Below the pieces are notes generated by a model. The model was not told where the DNA came from and did no database searches. It worked only from the letters and a program-made list of their open reading frames with translations. From Symbiodinium microadriaticum (lineage: Eukaryota; Sar; Dinophyceae; Suessiales; Symbiodiniaceae), in assembly GCA_001939145.1 (NCBI GenBank), contig LSRX01000777.1, positions 7,791-71,790 of the forward strand: a stretch of 64,000 bases of DNA, in the 5' to 3' direction. Both the position numbers and the translations under genes were made by a program. Each line of letters opens with the position of its first letter. Position 1 is the first letter of the stretch. Shown here in pieces: positions 23,590 to 34,060 of the stretch.

Positions 23590-24760
23590 CCGAAGCTTAC
23601 CCCCCCAAACCCTAACCACCTAGCACCCTAAATAGCCCTCAAACTTGAAGTTGGTAGAGTTTAGCCTGGGCGGGCTATTTATAAGTGGACGGATGAAAGT
23701 AGGGGACNGGATACCATGGGGTGGGGGGGGGAGGGGGGGTGTGGCAGCCCTGCATCATATATACACATGTTTGTCGGAGTAATCGGTTATATAACCCATT
23801 TTAGGGTTTAAGGTTTGTCGCAGAGGTTGGGTTTTGGGGAACCCACCACTCCTTTTGGCCTTTCGGTTTCCTGGCAAGCAGTCTCATGTGAGGGGTTTCA
23901 AGAATTTTGCAACCACTGAGTCCTTTTAGGGTATGGGGTTTCTGCGAACGATTCACAGTTTTGCTTTATTCGTAAACGTAAACGTGCACACCTTAGACGG
24001 TTTGGAGCTTCTGTGAACGAGTCACCCGTTTTTGGGTCTTGTGTTTTTTTATCCACGTCAGTGATTTTTAGGGTTTGGGCTTGCCACCCATTCTTGGTGT
24101 TTTGGGCTTGGGGTAGCTCATCACTCTTTTGGGTTGGGTCTGTGGCAACCACTGACCTGTTTTAGGGTTTAAGGTTGGGCGCAATCACCAGCTCTTTTTG
24201 GAGTTTTGGTTTTTGCAGGATGTTTCTCGCGATCGATTCACAATTGGTGTTTCGCGACCACTTTGAGGGTTTCTGCAGCCGTTCACTCCGCTTAAGTTTT
24301 CGGGGTTCCCCGAACGAGGAAGCGAACCAGTCCTTTTTTACAGTTTAATCTCTGGTGCTTTTAACCAATGAGCTTGTTGAAGCTTTAATGTGTTTCGCAG
24401 CCGCTTTTGCCGGTTTGCGTATTGGCAACCTTTCACTCCTTTGAGGTTTTGGGTTTCTCCGAACGAGTCACTCTGTGTAGGTCCTTGTAGGTCGTGGGCT
24501 CGCTGCCCAACGGCACCGATTAGGTTTGCGGGTTTTTGAGAACCAGTCACTTCTTTCAGAGTTTGGCGACGGGAGCTTTTTTCATTGAGTTCAGGCTGTC
24601 GCACGCTCAAGGGAACAAATCACTCGTCTGAAAGGCTTCTTTGGCTGTTGCAGCCACTCATTCCTTCAAAGTTTGGGAGTTTGCAGACCGGTAATCGTTT
24701 CAGTGGCTCACGGTTTTCACAACCCCTCACTCCTGTCACTTCTTGTTTATTAAAGTTGTG
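23590..24760. repeat. Degenerate tandem repeat with TTTAGGG telomere-like motif
   Basis: A loosely repeated unit of about 50 bp combines TTTTAGGGTTT or TTTTGGGTTT with CTGCGAAC and a following CACTC, for example around 23800, 23925, 24070, 24160 and 24520. TTTAGGG is the telomere repeat reported for dinoflagellates. CCCTAA on the opposite strand appears near 23607 and 23626. No coding frame stands out. Confidence 0.65.
23709..23764 (+). repeat. 56-bp direct repeat, copy 2 (starts right after an N)
   Basis: Identical to 23483-23538 and preceded by an unknown base at 23708. The placement suggests a contig join with unresolved overlap rather than a biological duplication. Confidence 0.95.
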
Positions 24761-25379
24761 ATGTTGTGGGTGGACGCAAGTTCCGTTTTCATGGCATTGG
24801 AAGCTTGAATCTTCCTATAGAGGATGTCTTGAAGTGAGCGGCGGGGAGGAATGTCCTCCTTTCGAAGACCTTCGAGAATGAGCTGTCACTGATGAAAGAA
24901 ATCATAGATCTTGCTGTCCCCTGGATACTCGAGATGCATGAGGTACTCCGTCAAGAACAACCTATCAGTTCTGTCACTGGATCTGGAGTTCTCGAGAATC
25001 ATCGCATCGATCTCCCGACTTGAAATCATCTTGCCATGTCTTGATCGGTTTCTTCGCAACTTGTCAACCTTAACCCGTTCTCGCGCTGTCGCCAGATTGT
25101 CGAAGCAGGTGCTGTAAAGACAAATGCATCTTGGCATCGATGGTACGATACTCTCGCTTCACCATGTTCCGTCCAAATTAGGTAATTAGGTTTCGGAGAC
25201 CAAACAGGTTCGAGAATCTTCCACCATTTCTTACTGTCGATTTTGTCCAAGCAGGACGATCTGAGACTTCTAAACATCAAATTGATTCAACTCGGGAAAC
25301 GTTGACACTTGAATTTTTTCAACTTCCTTCCGTGACCTTCAAATTATTCTTCTTCTGCTTTCTCTTCTTGCTATCTGAC

Positions 25380-25455
25380 GACGACCAGGATGATGACGAA
25401 GAATCAGAGAACGAGGACGAAGACGAAGATGACGAAGATAAAGACGACGATGGAT
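25380..25455 (-). repeat. Acidic/Ser-rich triplet tract within gag relict
   Basis: GACGAA/GAAGAC triplets on the + strand read as poly-Ser with Asp on the - strand, at the place where the intact gag has its SSDSSSS and Lys-rich linker. Confidence 0.6.
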
Positions 25456-26519
25456 CCCATAGCTGTGGCCCGGAACGTCAAGTTGGCATAGCATCGCCAA
25501 ACCGCGAGGCCCATCGCTAGGATCATCACCACCATCCTGACCTTGTCCGCCACTGTCCGAGGCATGAACAATCGAAGTCGATTGTCCAATCATTGCGCGA
25601 TATCCATCGGAACGACCCATCCCACCAAAACCAATGATGCCAGCATGTGATACAGAGTATCATGTTGGGATTGTGTCAGACTGTCGCTGCTCTTAGCTCC
25701 GATGCTACCTGAAACACGATCTGCTGGGGTGAAACGCACCCCGTAGACTCAGTTGAGGACGATGTCGTCTTGAAGATTTGCTCTTTTCCCGCCTTGACCC
25801 ACCACGAGAGTTCTCAGATTTTGTGATCTGTTTCTTGAACTCCCTTTTTTTGGCGGCTTTGTCTAACAGGGGGTTCAACCGCTGATGATCAAAGATCGTT
25901 TGCTCATCACAGGAACAGGAGACGGTCAGATGACGAATACGTTCATGGAGCGCATCAACCGTCTTGTTGTGCTCTTTTTCGTCGCGCTTGCATAGATCCT
26001 TTGGCTTTCAAGCTCCTCGCATCTCCTCGCACATCTTCTTGATCTCATCCCTGACGTCATGTCTACACAGATGAAGCACTTTCAACTCGTTCCTGAGATC
26101 ACGGCACTCGTGCAAGCGTATGTGTGTGTTTGCATTTTTGTACGTTTGTATGTATGTATGTATGCATGCATGTATATATGTATATATGACAATCTGCTGT
26201 CAATCCACCCACGAAGTTCCGCAAGGAGAGTTAGGTGAATTCCGAGTTGATCACCGACGAAGTGGTATCAGTATCGGAGCGTCTTGCAAACTCTTGACCA
26301 CCGAGGGGAACATGAATGCAAAGTACGTCCACTTGGTGAGTTCAGAAGAACAGATCGCTAACGACAAAACCGAGGAAGTTGTCAACAGGCGATTATGCGA
26401 CAGGCAAAGGATGAACTATCGGAGCGCTATAGAATTGTCAGCGCTCGAAAGCATGTGATTTCTAGTGTCAATATGAATATCATGGTCTTCAAGAGGACAA
26501 AGACACCATTGTGTACTGT

Positions 26520-26815
26520 GCATGCATACATACATACATACACATACATACACATACATACACATACATACATACATACATACATACATACATACATACA
26601 TACATACATGCATACACACATGCATGCATACATACATCCATACATACATACATACATACATACATACATACATACGTGCATGCGTGCATGTCTGCATGTT
26701 GTATGCATACATACACCGGCATGCATGCTTGCTTACTTACTTACTTACTTAATTGCCTGCTTACTTACTCACTTGCCTACCTACCTACTTACTTACTTAC
26801 TTGCTTGCTTGCTTG

Positions 26816-26856
<41 letters not shown>

Positions 26857-26960
26857 GTACTTACTTACTTACAACCTACTTACATACACACATACAGTCT
26901 CATACGTACACACATACATACCTTCCTACATACATGCACACATACATAGATACATACATG
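26520..26960. repeat. (TACA)n/(TTAC)n tetranucleotide microsatellite
   Basis: TACA/CATA units from about 26520 to 26720, then TTAC/TTGC units to about 26870, then TACA again. Because four is not a multiple of three, long Tyr/Ile/His/Thr frames open on both strands; these are artefacts. It interrupts the antisense gag relict. A shorter TGTA/TGCA run lies at 26143-26190. Confidence 0.95.
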
Positions 26961-28085
26961 CACTTGTATACATCCAGATATGTGTTTCTACTGAGAGCTC
27001 ATGTCTAGCCATGTCCATTTGGTCATGCATTTAGTTCAATACAGCTTGGCGCCTGGTCTCTAATCCCGAAGCGGCTTTCCATACCGCGTGTTTGTCTTTG
27101 TCACTCTCTATGCCTTTCTCCCTCTCTCGCAGTCTAGAATTCCGAAGCTCGCTCAGTTTTGTTTGATGCTTGCTTGTGGCCAGACTAGCGATCGCAGGCG
27201 CAGCTTTGGTACGAGGCATGGCCGCAAAATCTGTTGACACTGGATCGCACAGTCGCTCATATGCATTATACTCGAAGTTGGTGACGAACCGAGGAGAGCA
27301 CACGTGTGGTGCTGATGGCAGTGCTCATGCACCTGGTCGTGTGTATTATCGCCACTGTGACGATGGCATCGGCGACTGTATACGCTTCGAAGCTCAAGCA
27401 CTAAGCGACGTGTCCACATCTGTTCACTGCAGTTTTTCGTGTGGCACCTGAATGAAGGGGACACGGATGAGAAGGCGGCGTGCGGACACTAGCGATCGAA
27501 GACGAAGTTGCCGCAACACGGTTCGACGAGTTCGACGAGCTTAATTCTCGACATTCCCATAACACACACGAAGCTGGAGCAGTCGATTGAGTTGCAAGTC
27601 TGGCAAGAGTCCCATCGGTCTACCTGCTGGAGATCCGAGAAATGGGGATGACAGAGAAGGAGAGCCTCAGCATAAACAGCAACGCGGCCCTACTGCCCCC
27701 ACTGTTGTAGCAGGAGCATCACGGTTAGTACACCGGTCGACAAAAGCAGGCAAGCGTGGCGCTGCCTGCCAAGAGCGGTTGGCATCCAGCTACATTCGGA
27801 GGCTATTACTAGCAAGTATACTCCTTTCGAAGCCGGAGGAATTGGGGAACGTACCGAATTCTTGCCATGAAGCGCTCTGCCTGCGAAAGAGAAGACCACC
27901 CACTTCAGCTCTTGCAAAGGTGCAGGACAGAAAGATCGGTCGCTCTGCCGCCCAGAATTTTCGGTCAAACCGGCCATTGGAAGGCGAATTGCGGAGTTGG
28001 CTGCTCGTGTTGAGTGCACGAGCGGCAGCAACCATGACCGCAGGGAACATCCAAAAACATTGAACAGGTGAGAGGCTCGCACAAA

Positions 28086-28777
28086 ATGGCTGACAGCTTC
28101 GAGAGGCCACAGCTAAAGGATCCCACCAAGGCAAGTTGGCTGAACCTGGCGGCAACCTCCCTGCGACCAGCTGGTGTACAAGCTGCGCGCTTAGGCAGGT
28201 CAAGTCCGCGCACATGACGCGGTTTTAAACACATGACATAGTAGACGGACATACGGTTTAGTGACCATCATTCTCAATCGTGAAGCGGGGTAGGCCGGCG
28301 ATGGCACCCTCCCAGTTGCAGGAGCTCAAGAAGGAGGCCAAGGCCACTCCGCCATCAGAGATCTTCTTGGAGGTGGATAAGCAGATCACCCTTGTATGTA
28401 CCTCCGTGCCAAGATGGTGCAAGGCTCCGGTCAATGGTGAGGGAAGGCGGTGGCTGTCTCGTGGAGAAGCCCACCGAGCACGGAATCAACATCATTCCCG
28501 AGAAATCACCACCTGCTGGAGATCGCACAGCTGTCTCCTCGCGCTTCATCCTCGACTCAGTGGCCAATGGTCTTGCAGAAGGTGAAGGACTTACATCCTT
28601 GACAACAAGAAAGCACCTGGCATCATCGGTGCGGATGGTGCGCCGGGCCGCGAGAAGGGAAGGTCCAAGGCAGAGAGGAAGAAGTGTACAGCAAAGGATG
28701 CTGCGCTGATCCGCTGGGTGAAGTCCAGGGCCGCGAGCTCTGGGCAGAAGATAGGTGGACCATCGCCTGACCTCTAG
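28086..28777 (+). CDS. BRCT-domain protein, small split gene
   Basis: A probable first exon starts at ATG 28086 (MADSFERPQLKDPTKASWLN) and ends at 28198 before a GT donor. A second reads ELKKEAKATPPSEIFLEVD and ends near 28393 before GTATGT. A third, about 28408-28580, reads LRSMVREGGGCLVEKPTEHG, then AVSSRFILDSVANG, which fits the BRCT pattern (GG turn, then V-S-x-x-W/F-I-x-D-S). The last exon reads ILDNKKAPGIIGADG and ends with TAG at 28775-28777 after a Lys/Arg-rich tail. BRCT modules bind phosphoproteins in DNA repair. Domain call is by pattern only, and exons 1-2 may belong elsewhere. Confidence 0.5.
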
Positions 28778-29287
28778 GACTTGTGAGGTGCCCGGGGAGC
28801 CGCTAGTTGTCTTTCGCGAGAATCCCTGGACCTGATGGAAGCCTAGTCCCCACCAGGTGCAGATGCGAGTGAAGCCAACATCTGTGGAGGTTAGGCAGAA
28901 GTGCTATGACGCACACAGACCAGGAAACAATCAAGTTCGACCAGTTCGACAATGATGTCTCAGGGATGCCATGCAATTTAATGTCGTTCCGAGGGCAGAT
29001 GCTTGAGCAATTGAGCCTTGTGTTTGGCGGCTCGAAAAGCTGTGTCAAAACAAAGCACATTCTGAAATTGTTGTCGGATGCATTGCTTACTAAGTCCCTG
29101 CAACTTTCTGGCAGCGCTGACAGTGCCGAAAACTTAGTCGGATGCATGTCACATCAAGGCAGGGTTGAAACATGTGCAAGCTGCAAGACTGATTGCTGGT
29201 GGCATGGACAGTCGTAAGGTCCGCAGCCTGGAAGGGTGACGTTGCCATCGTGTTAGAGGCGTTTCTGAATTTCAACGATGCCGAGTC

Positions 29288-29418
29288 ATGTCAACGTCGA
29301 GTGGCAAGAAAACGCCAAGTGATCCCGACAGGACTACTCCGGCGGAATGGGCTGTCTTTTCGGAGGCCCGTCTTGCACAGCACACAGGTGTGCTTCGAGA
29401 CCGGAGCAGCTACGGAAG
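29288..29418 (+). CDS. Candidate first exon, unidentified gene
   Basis: ATG at 29288 opens MSTSSGKKTPSDPDRTTPAE followed by WAVFSEARLAQHTG and stays open to a perfect GTGAGT donor at 29419. The hydrophilic, Ser/Thr/Pro-rich start and strong donor favour a real first exon. Product unknown. Confidence 0.45.
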
Positions 29419-29639
29419 GTGAGTCGTCATGTGCTGGAGCCTGGCACAGCGTCCTTCTCTTTGCCTTTCCCGGTATGTCGGAGGCCAAGGATCCTTGACT
29501 TGAAGGCTAATCGCACTCGAGCAATCCTGCTGCAAGTCCGAGGCTGTATACATTGACGGAGCAGCAAGCCCAGATATGATTTGGCAGGCATTGCGGGAAT
29601 CGGACCACTGAACCTCAAGGTTCCAAGTTCTGCAAGCTG

Positions 29640-30280
29640 CCTCTGCTACAGCTTACTTCTTGCTCGCGGCGCCGCTGTCTCAGTTCCGGATCAATCGCAC
29701 GCAGTGCTTTGAGGGCAAATGGGCCTGCTGGGGAGGTTGCAGCTTCCCTTGCAAGACCTCGCGCTCTCAGCTTGAGCCTTGTGGGTTTCGCTTGCTCAGC
29801 GTTCAGAAAATCCCACCTGTAGACCTCGAAAGCTTCTCGCTCCTGTCAGGTGCTTGATGGCTCGATGGCGGCATTTCGGTTTTCGATGCTGCCAGCAATA
29901 GGGCTAGTGGCAGCCGGGTGCGAGTCTCAGGAAGGCAGCAAGGTTGCAGACTGCACAGGGCGACTGAACCAGGCTGGTGCTCTACGGCCATGGCTCCAGC
30001 GTCTCTGCCGGCCTTGAGAGAAACACTGTGTAGGAAGAAAAAATTGCAGATCGCCAGCACGACGCCTTGGTTGCGCAGCTTAGAACATATTCCTCTCGCA
30101 GCTTGCTTGAGTCAAAACATCCCACCGCTCTTGAACCAGTTGAACTTTTATTATATCGGCCAAGGCGTTGAAAGCAAGAGTTTCTTGGATCCTGCGGATG
30201 CTAATGATGAGTCTTCTTCAAAACGTTTGCCAAGCATGCTAGTGAAACTCTGGGAGCATGATCCTTAGCCACCATGAAGG
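29640..30280 (+). other. Unassigned exon-like stretches
   Basis: Open frames such as SQNIPPLLNQLNFYYIGQG near 30112-30170 continue to a stop at 30268. They look coding but no family or splice sites could be settled. Confidence 0.3.
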
Positions 30281-30756
30281 AACCAGGCGGAGTGTCGTTG
30301 TGTTGCTGCGGCGGGTGATGTCTTTGTCATGGGGGTGACATGGCAAAGTAAGTTATCTGGGGCAGGTCAAGCCAAGACTTTGTTTGCTATACCGGCAGCG
30401 GACGACCCGATCAAGCATCGCAAGCCACCCAGAGTCGGGGCCAATCCTAATCTCAGGGTCTGCCCCATGTCTGCGCAGAACCCAAACCCATGTCATCTTT
30501 AAGGCGAATGGGTGCTCCCGACGAGTTTTCGTGGGGTGGCTGTCAGCTTCTTTTTCCATGCCCTTCTGTGAGGCGGAGAAGCTGTGGATTCGTATGGACC
30601 GGGACCGTTGCGAAGCTGCACATAGCAGCACAGAGCCAGCAGCAGAGCTCGAGCTCGAGGCAGTGGGACCATCACAAGGGAGGAGCCGCGATGTGGCGAA
30701 ACGCATTCGCTTAAAGAGTATGGCTGTGTCTTTTCGGCATTTCCATGCTGACAGAG

Positions 30757-31800
30757 GAGCTTATGTGCGATGAGTTCCAGGAGATTCTCAAGGTGCTGTG
30801 CCACAAGCCTCTTGAATCGACTCGTCCTTTCCGCATCGTTCTCTGTACCTTCAGCACTGGCAGGCAGTCATTGCACCAAAGAGTGGCTGCCCTTGTTTTG
30901 CTGATCGGTGGTTGCAGGGACGAAACGCCTCAAAACATCTCAGCCTTCGCTCTGCAAAGCAAACACCACAGCAAGGGGGCGAGTCGAAGTCGAACGCAGC
31001 CTACGGCCGATCCGAGATCAACGTTCCGCAGGTGCGGACAGAAGTCTGATTTCAGTTTGCAAGGACACTATGATTTTGAAACTTCTTAGGGCCTTCGACT
31101 GCAACTGCCTAGGCAGTGGACTTCTGCATGCGAAAGGCTGCGCAGAACGCCTCTGGCGACTCGTGAGCAGTACTGCGCAGAGCATGGCAGAAACGCGAGG
31201 AAACACTTCTTTCGGTTTCAGTCTGAGATTTGCAGGGCGTCGTCCTTGTCTTGCCGAGGTGAACTGTCCTTCGAGGAGTTCAGCTCTTTTCTGCGAGTAT
31301 CTTCCTTGGACTTGAAGGAACGAAGTTACAGCAGCCTCGGAGTTTTCCCTTCACTCGTTCTGCGGCAAGGTTCTGCGCAGAGCAGGGGCCAGCAGTCGCA
31401 AAGCCGATCTCATCTTCGCGCCACTCTCCAAACATTGAACGAGATTTGAGGGTAGGCCTCAAGAGCTTTTCCTACATGTCCTCCGTGACCCTAGGCTTTT
31501 TGACCTCGATCAAAGTGGGGTGCTCCGACCTGTTTCTCATTCATTATTCACAAGCTCCACTTGTTGGTGTGCATACTGCAGTTAGGGATGTTCGATGAGT
31601 CTTTCATGCTGCATGCTTGCGGCCTGCAGAAGCTGGGTTTGCTGGTGTCGCGGCAGTTTCTGGACAAGGAGGAGTTTCTGGAGGTCTATCGCTACTTTTT
31701 GGGGTGCGCGGCATTGAAAGACATCCATGATCTTCTGGAATTGCATGTTTCGGAGCAAGAGACCATTGCTGAGGCACCGACCAACTGTCGACAAGTTCGA
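30757..31800 (+). CDS. EF-hand protein, split gene
   Basis: Three pieces carry EF-hand signatures. From 30757: ELMCDEFQEILKVL. Near 31258-31310: GELSFEEFSSFL. Exon 31495-31519 (LFDLDQSG, GT donor) joins in frame to exon 31657-about 31790 (FLDKEEFLEVYRYFLG), restoring the 12-residue loop DLDQSGFLDKEE with acidic residues at positions 1, 3, 9 and 12 and Gly at 6, as the canonical Ca2+-binding loop requires. The exon continues into an amphipathic helix (LKDIHDLLELHVSEQE). The remainder of the protein, and whether it is a channel or kinase, cannot be told. Upstream and downstream limits are unknown. Confidence 0.5.
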
Positions 31801-31930
31801 GGAGGAATGGGTGCCGGTCTCTGGCTGTATAGTCAGCTTCAAGTTGGATATTGTCCATCATAAGTATGATGAATGCTATGTGCCAAGCAGTGAGGCAATA
31901 CTAGACGAGAAGGTGGAAGGACACGTCAGT
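31790..31930 (+). CDS. Possible continuation exon of the EF-hand gene
   Basis: A second + frame overlapping the end of the EF-hand exon reads DKFEEEWVPVSGCIVSFKLD and then YDECYVPSSEAILDEKVEG. It looks coding and may be the next exon, but no splice pair was fixed. Confidence 0.3.
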
Positions 31931-31959
31931 GGCGTCCTTATGTGCAACTGCAACTCCAA

Positions 31960-32190
31960 TAGCTTCTGCAACAACGACGAAAACAACGCCTGCAACTACA
32001 AGAACAAGAACAATAGCAAGAACAACTGCAAGAACAAGACTAACAATAGCAATAATAGCAATAACAAAGACAGCTACAGGAACAAGGAACAATAACAACA
32101 AGAAGAACAATAACAATGACACAGCACTAACAAGAGCAACATTAAGAACAACGGCAACAACAACAGTAATAAGAACAACAACAAGAACAG

Positions 32191-32221
<31 letters not shown>

Positions 32222-32225
32222 TTGC
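31960..32225. repeat. Imperfect (AAC)n/(AAT)n repeat
   Basis: AAC, AAT and AAG triplets with interruptions, ending in an uninterrupted AAC run near 32185-32222. A second perfect AAC run lies at 32576-32603. Confidence 0.9.
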
Positions 32226-32639
32226 AATTGGACGCAGTGCGAGCGTACTCTGCACATGGCGGGCATTTGCCGCATGGGCACTCTCTAAGCTAAGACATAG
32301 TGACAGTGAGACCTAAGTAAGACAGCAAGACATGACTTGAAGAGGGACGTGCGCTACTGACACTGAAGCTGCTCAGACTAGGTACAAAGGTCGGACGCTA
32401 TGTACAGCTGTTTGCAGCTCACTTGCAGCTCACTTGTTCGTTCCGTACCTATGACAGAGTGGCATTTGGTCGAGGCAACCTGACATGGCTCACTGGCGAA
32501 CTGGGCGCAAGTTGCCAACGCTTTTGCACTGCAGCTATGCACGCTGCGATGCACAAGTAGGAAGAGGACTGCCCAACAACAACAACAACAACAACAACAA
32601 CAACGTCTTGTTTTCGGGGGCGGACTTTTCGTGTTGCAA

Positions 32640-34060
32640 AACAGGTCTGGCCAGACGGAAGCCGAGGATTTAATCCTCGGACACCTCAAAGCTGCGGAGG
32701 CTAACGACACGTCCTGCCCTATTCCAGAGGATAACTCGCTCTCCGCCGTACTTGGCGCGGGGGGTTACCTCGTTTCGAGGATAACACGCTCTCCGGGATG
32801 GCCTTCCTTCCGCCAGTGGCAAGTGGTTTGCTCAACGAAGGGGTTTGGGAGAGCTGTTGAGGGAGGATCCTTTTGGAGAACTTGCACGCTGAGGACAAAA
32901 CCTTGGACATTTTTGCGTTCTCCAAAATTGGAAGTTTTCCCTCCAAAGCTTTCGCACTCCAATCGCTGGTTGTGAAGGCGCAGCACATGCGTCTGGTGAA
33001 GCCCTGCTTTGGTTAGCCTATCGTGCGCCCCACACGGGGCGCTGCGCTTGTTCTCCAAGTTTTTTCGCGGCCGTGTGTGCAGGAGCTTTAGGCCGCAGCC
33101 TTTGCAGACCAGGTCTGGGCCCTTCCATGCCCATCGGCCTCTCGTGGCTGTCAGCAAGGCAAGCAAGGCTTTGGAACCATTCCACCATTGTGATGCGGTG
33201 GCCCCAGCCGATGTTGGAGCCTCGGCGCTTCTTGCACTGCCTAGGCTGCGAGTCCTTCGGGGCCCTAGGCGTTTGCTTCATAGCTTTGTAAACGGGGCTG
33301 GGCCTCCCCGCTGGCCTGCAGCATGGCCTGCCCTCGAAGGGCTAGATTCGGCTAGATGTTGCATGATGCGCCTGTGTATGGCATCTTTGGTCGCAAACCT
33401 ATCGGCCACGGCGTCAGGGACCTCAAGGAAGCTCGTTTGCCTTACACCTCCAAAATTTTCCCTCCCCGCAACGACACAGAAACTCCTCCTCGCTTTTGTG
33501 GGAGGGGACCCAATGCCAGCGCAGGCGCTTGGATCACCCTCCTGCAGTTTTTGCCAAAGGTCCACCTTGCCCTTCCCAGGCTTTGAGGCACGGCCTCGCT
33601 TCCCAACCCCTGCACAGTCCAGGGTGAGGTCCAAAACTCCTGCCGTAGGTTTTACCTCTGAAAACTGTCTGCTTGGGACCTGCGCCATGATGTTGTAGCA
33701 GGTCTTGGCCTTCACGCTTCAAGGCCAGGATGCCGACCCCTACTCTCTTTAAGCGGGGGTCCTTGGCCACCGGCAGACACCCACGTACAACGTACTGAAT
33801 CTGGGGCTGGTTTTGCAGAAGTGCGCAGCCGTGCTGTCAGCGGTGCCAACTAAGCCTCTCTGCTCCAGAGCCCCCCGTCCGGGCCCATTGGCGAACCTGT
33901 CAGGCTCAGTAAGGGCCTCTGCGTTCTCCAGCGATTGCCCTCTGCTCCTTCGAAAAGCACCAACTCGCGCTACTCCCCTGTTGTTCCGACCTTGATCTAG
34001 CTCGTAGCCCAGATCCCAAGTGCCAATGCCAACGGACGCAGCAGCATTGCATGTACAGGG
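32640..34060. other. GC-rich region, no gene assigned
   Basis: Long open frames exist on both strands (for example 33009-33698 on + and 33278-33715 on -), as expected by chance in GC-rich DNA. Neither resembles a known domain. GAGGATAAC followed by ACGCTCTCC or TCGCTCTCC occurs twice at 32728-32742 and 32777-32792, a small direct repeat. Confidence 0.4.

Larger units (their letters stand above)
24890..27515 (-). pseudogene. Decayed retroelement gag, antisense copy
   Basis: Read on the - strand, pieces in order match the intact gag-like protein at 61.7 kb: TSSSIASVRTPPS near 27490 (against TPTSVASYRPSA), a coiled coil at 27303-27031 (SKHQTKLSELRNSRLRERE) and near 26107-25780, a Ser-rich tract plus SKKRKQKK at 25452-25345, FPELNQFDV followed by TAG where the intact copy has Trp (25305-25265), TIDAKM near 25143-25126, GKMISSREID, then LTEYLMHLEYPGDSKIYDF. 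Frames shift repeatedly and stops interrupt, so it is a pseudogene. A tetranucleotide microsatellite splits it. Homology is judged by eye. Confidence 0.7.

Noticed and set aside
26395..27034. Long Tyr/Ile/His/Thr-rich ORFs on both strands
   Set aside because: Artefacts of a tetranucleotide repeat, which stays open in all frames lacking TAA/TAG/TGA.
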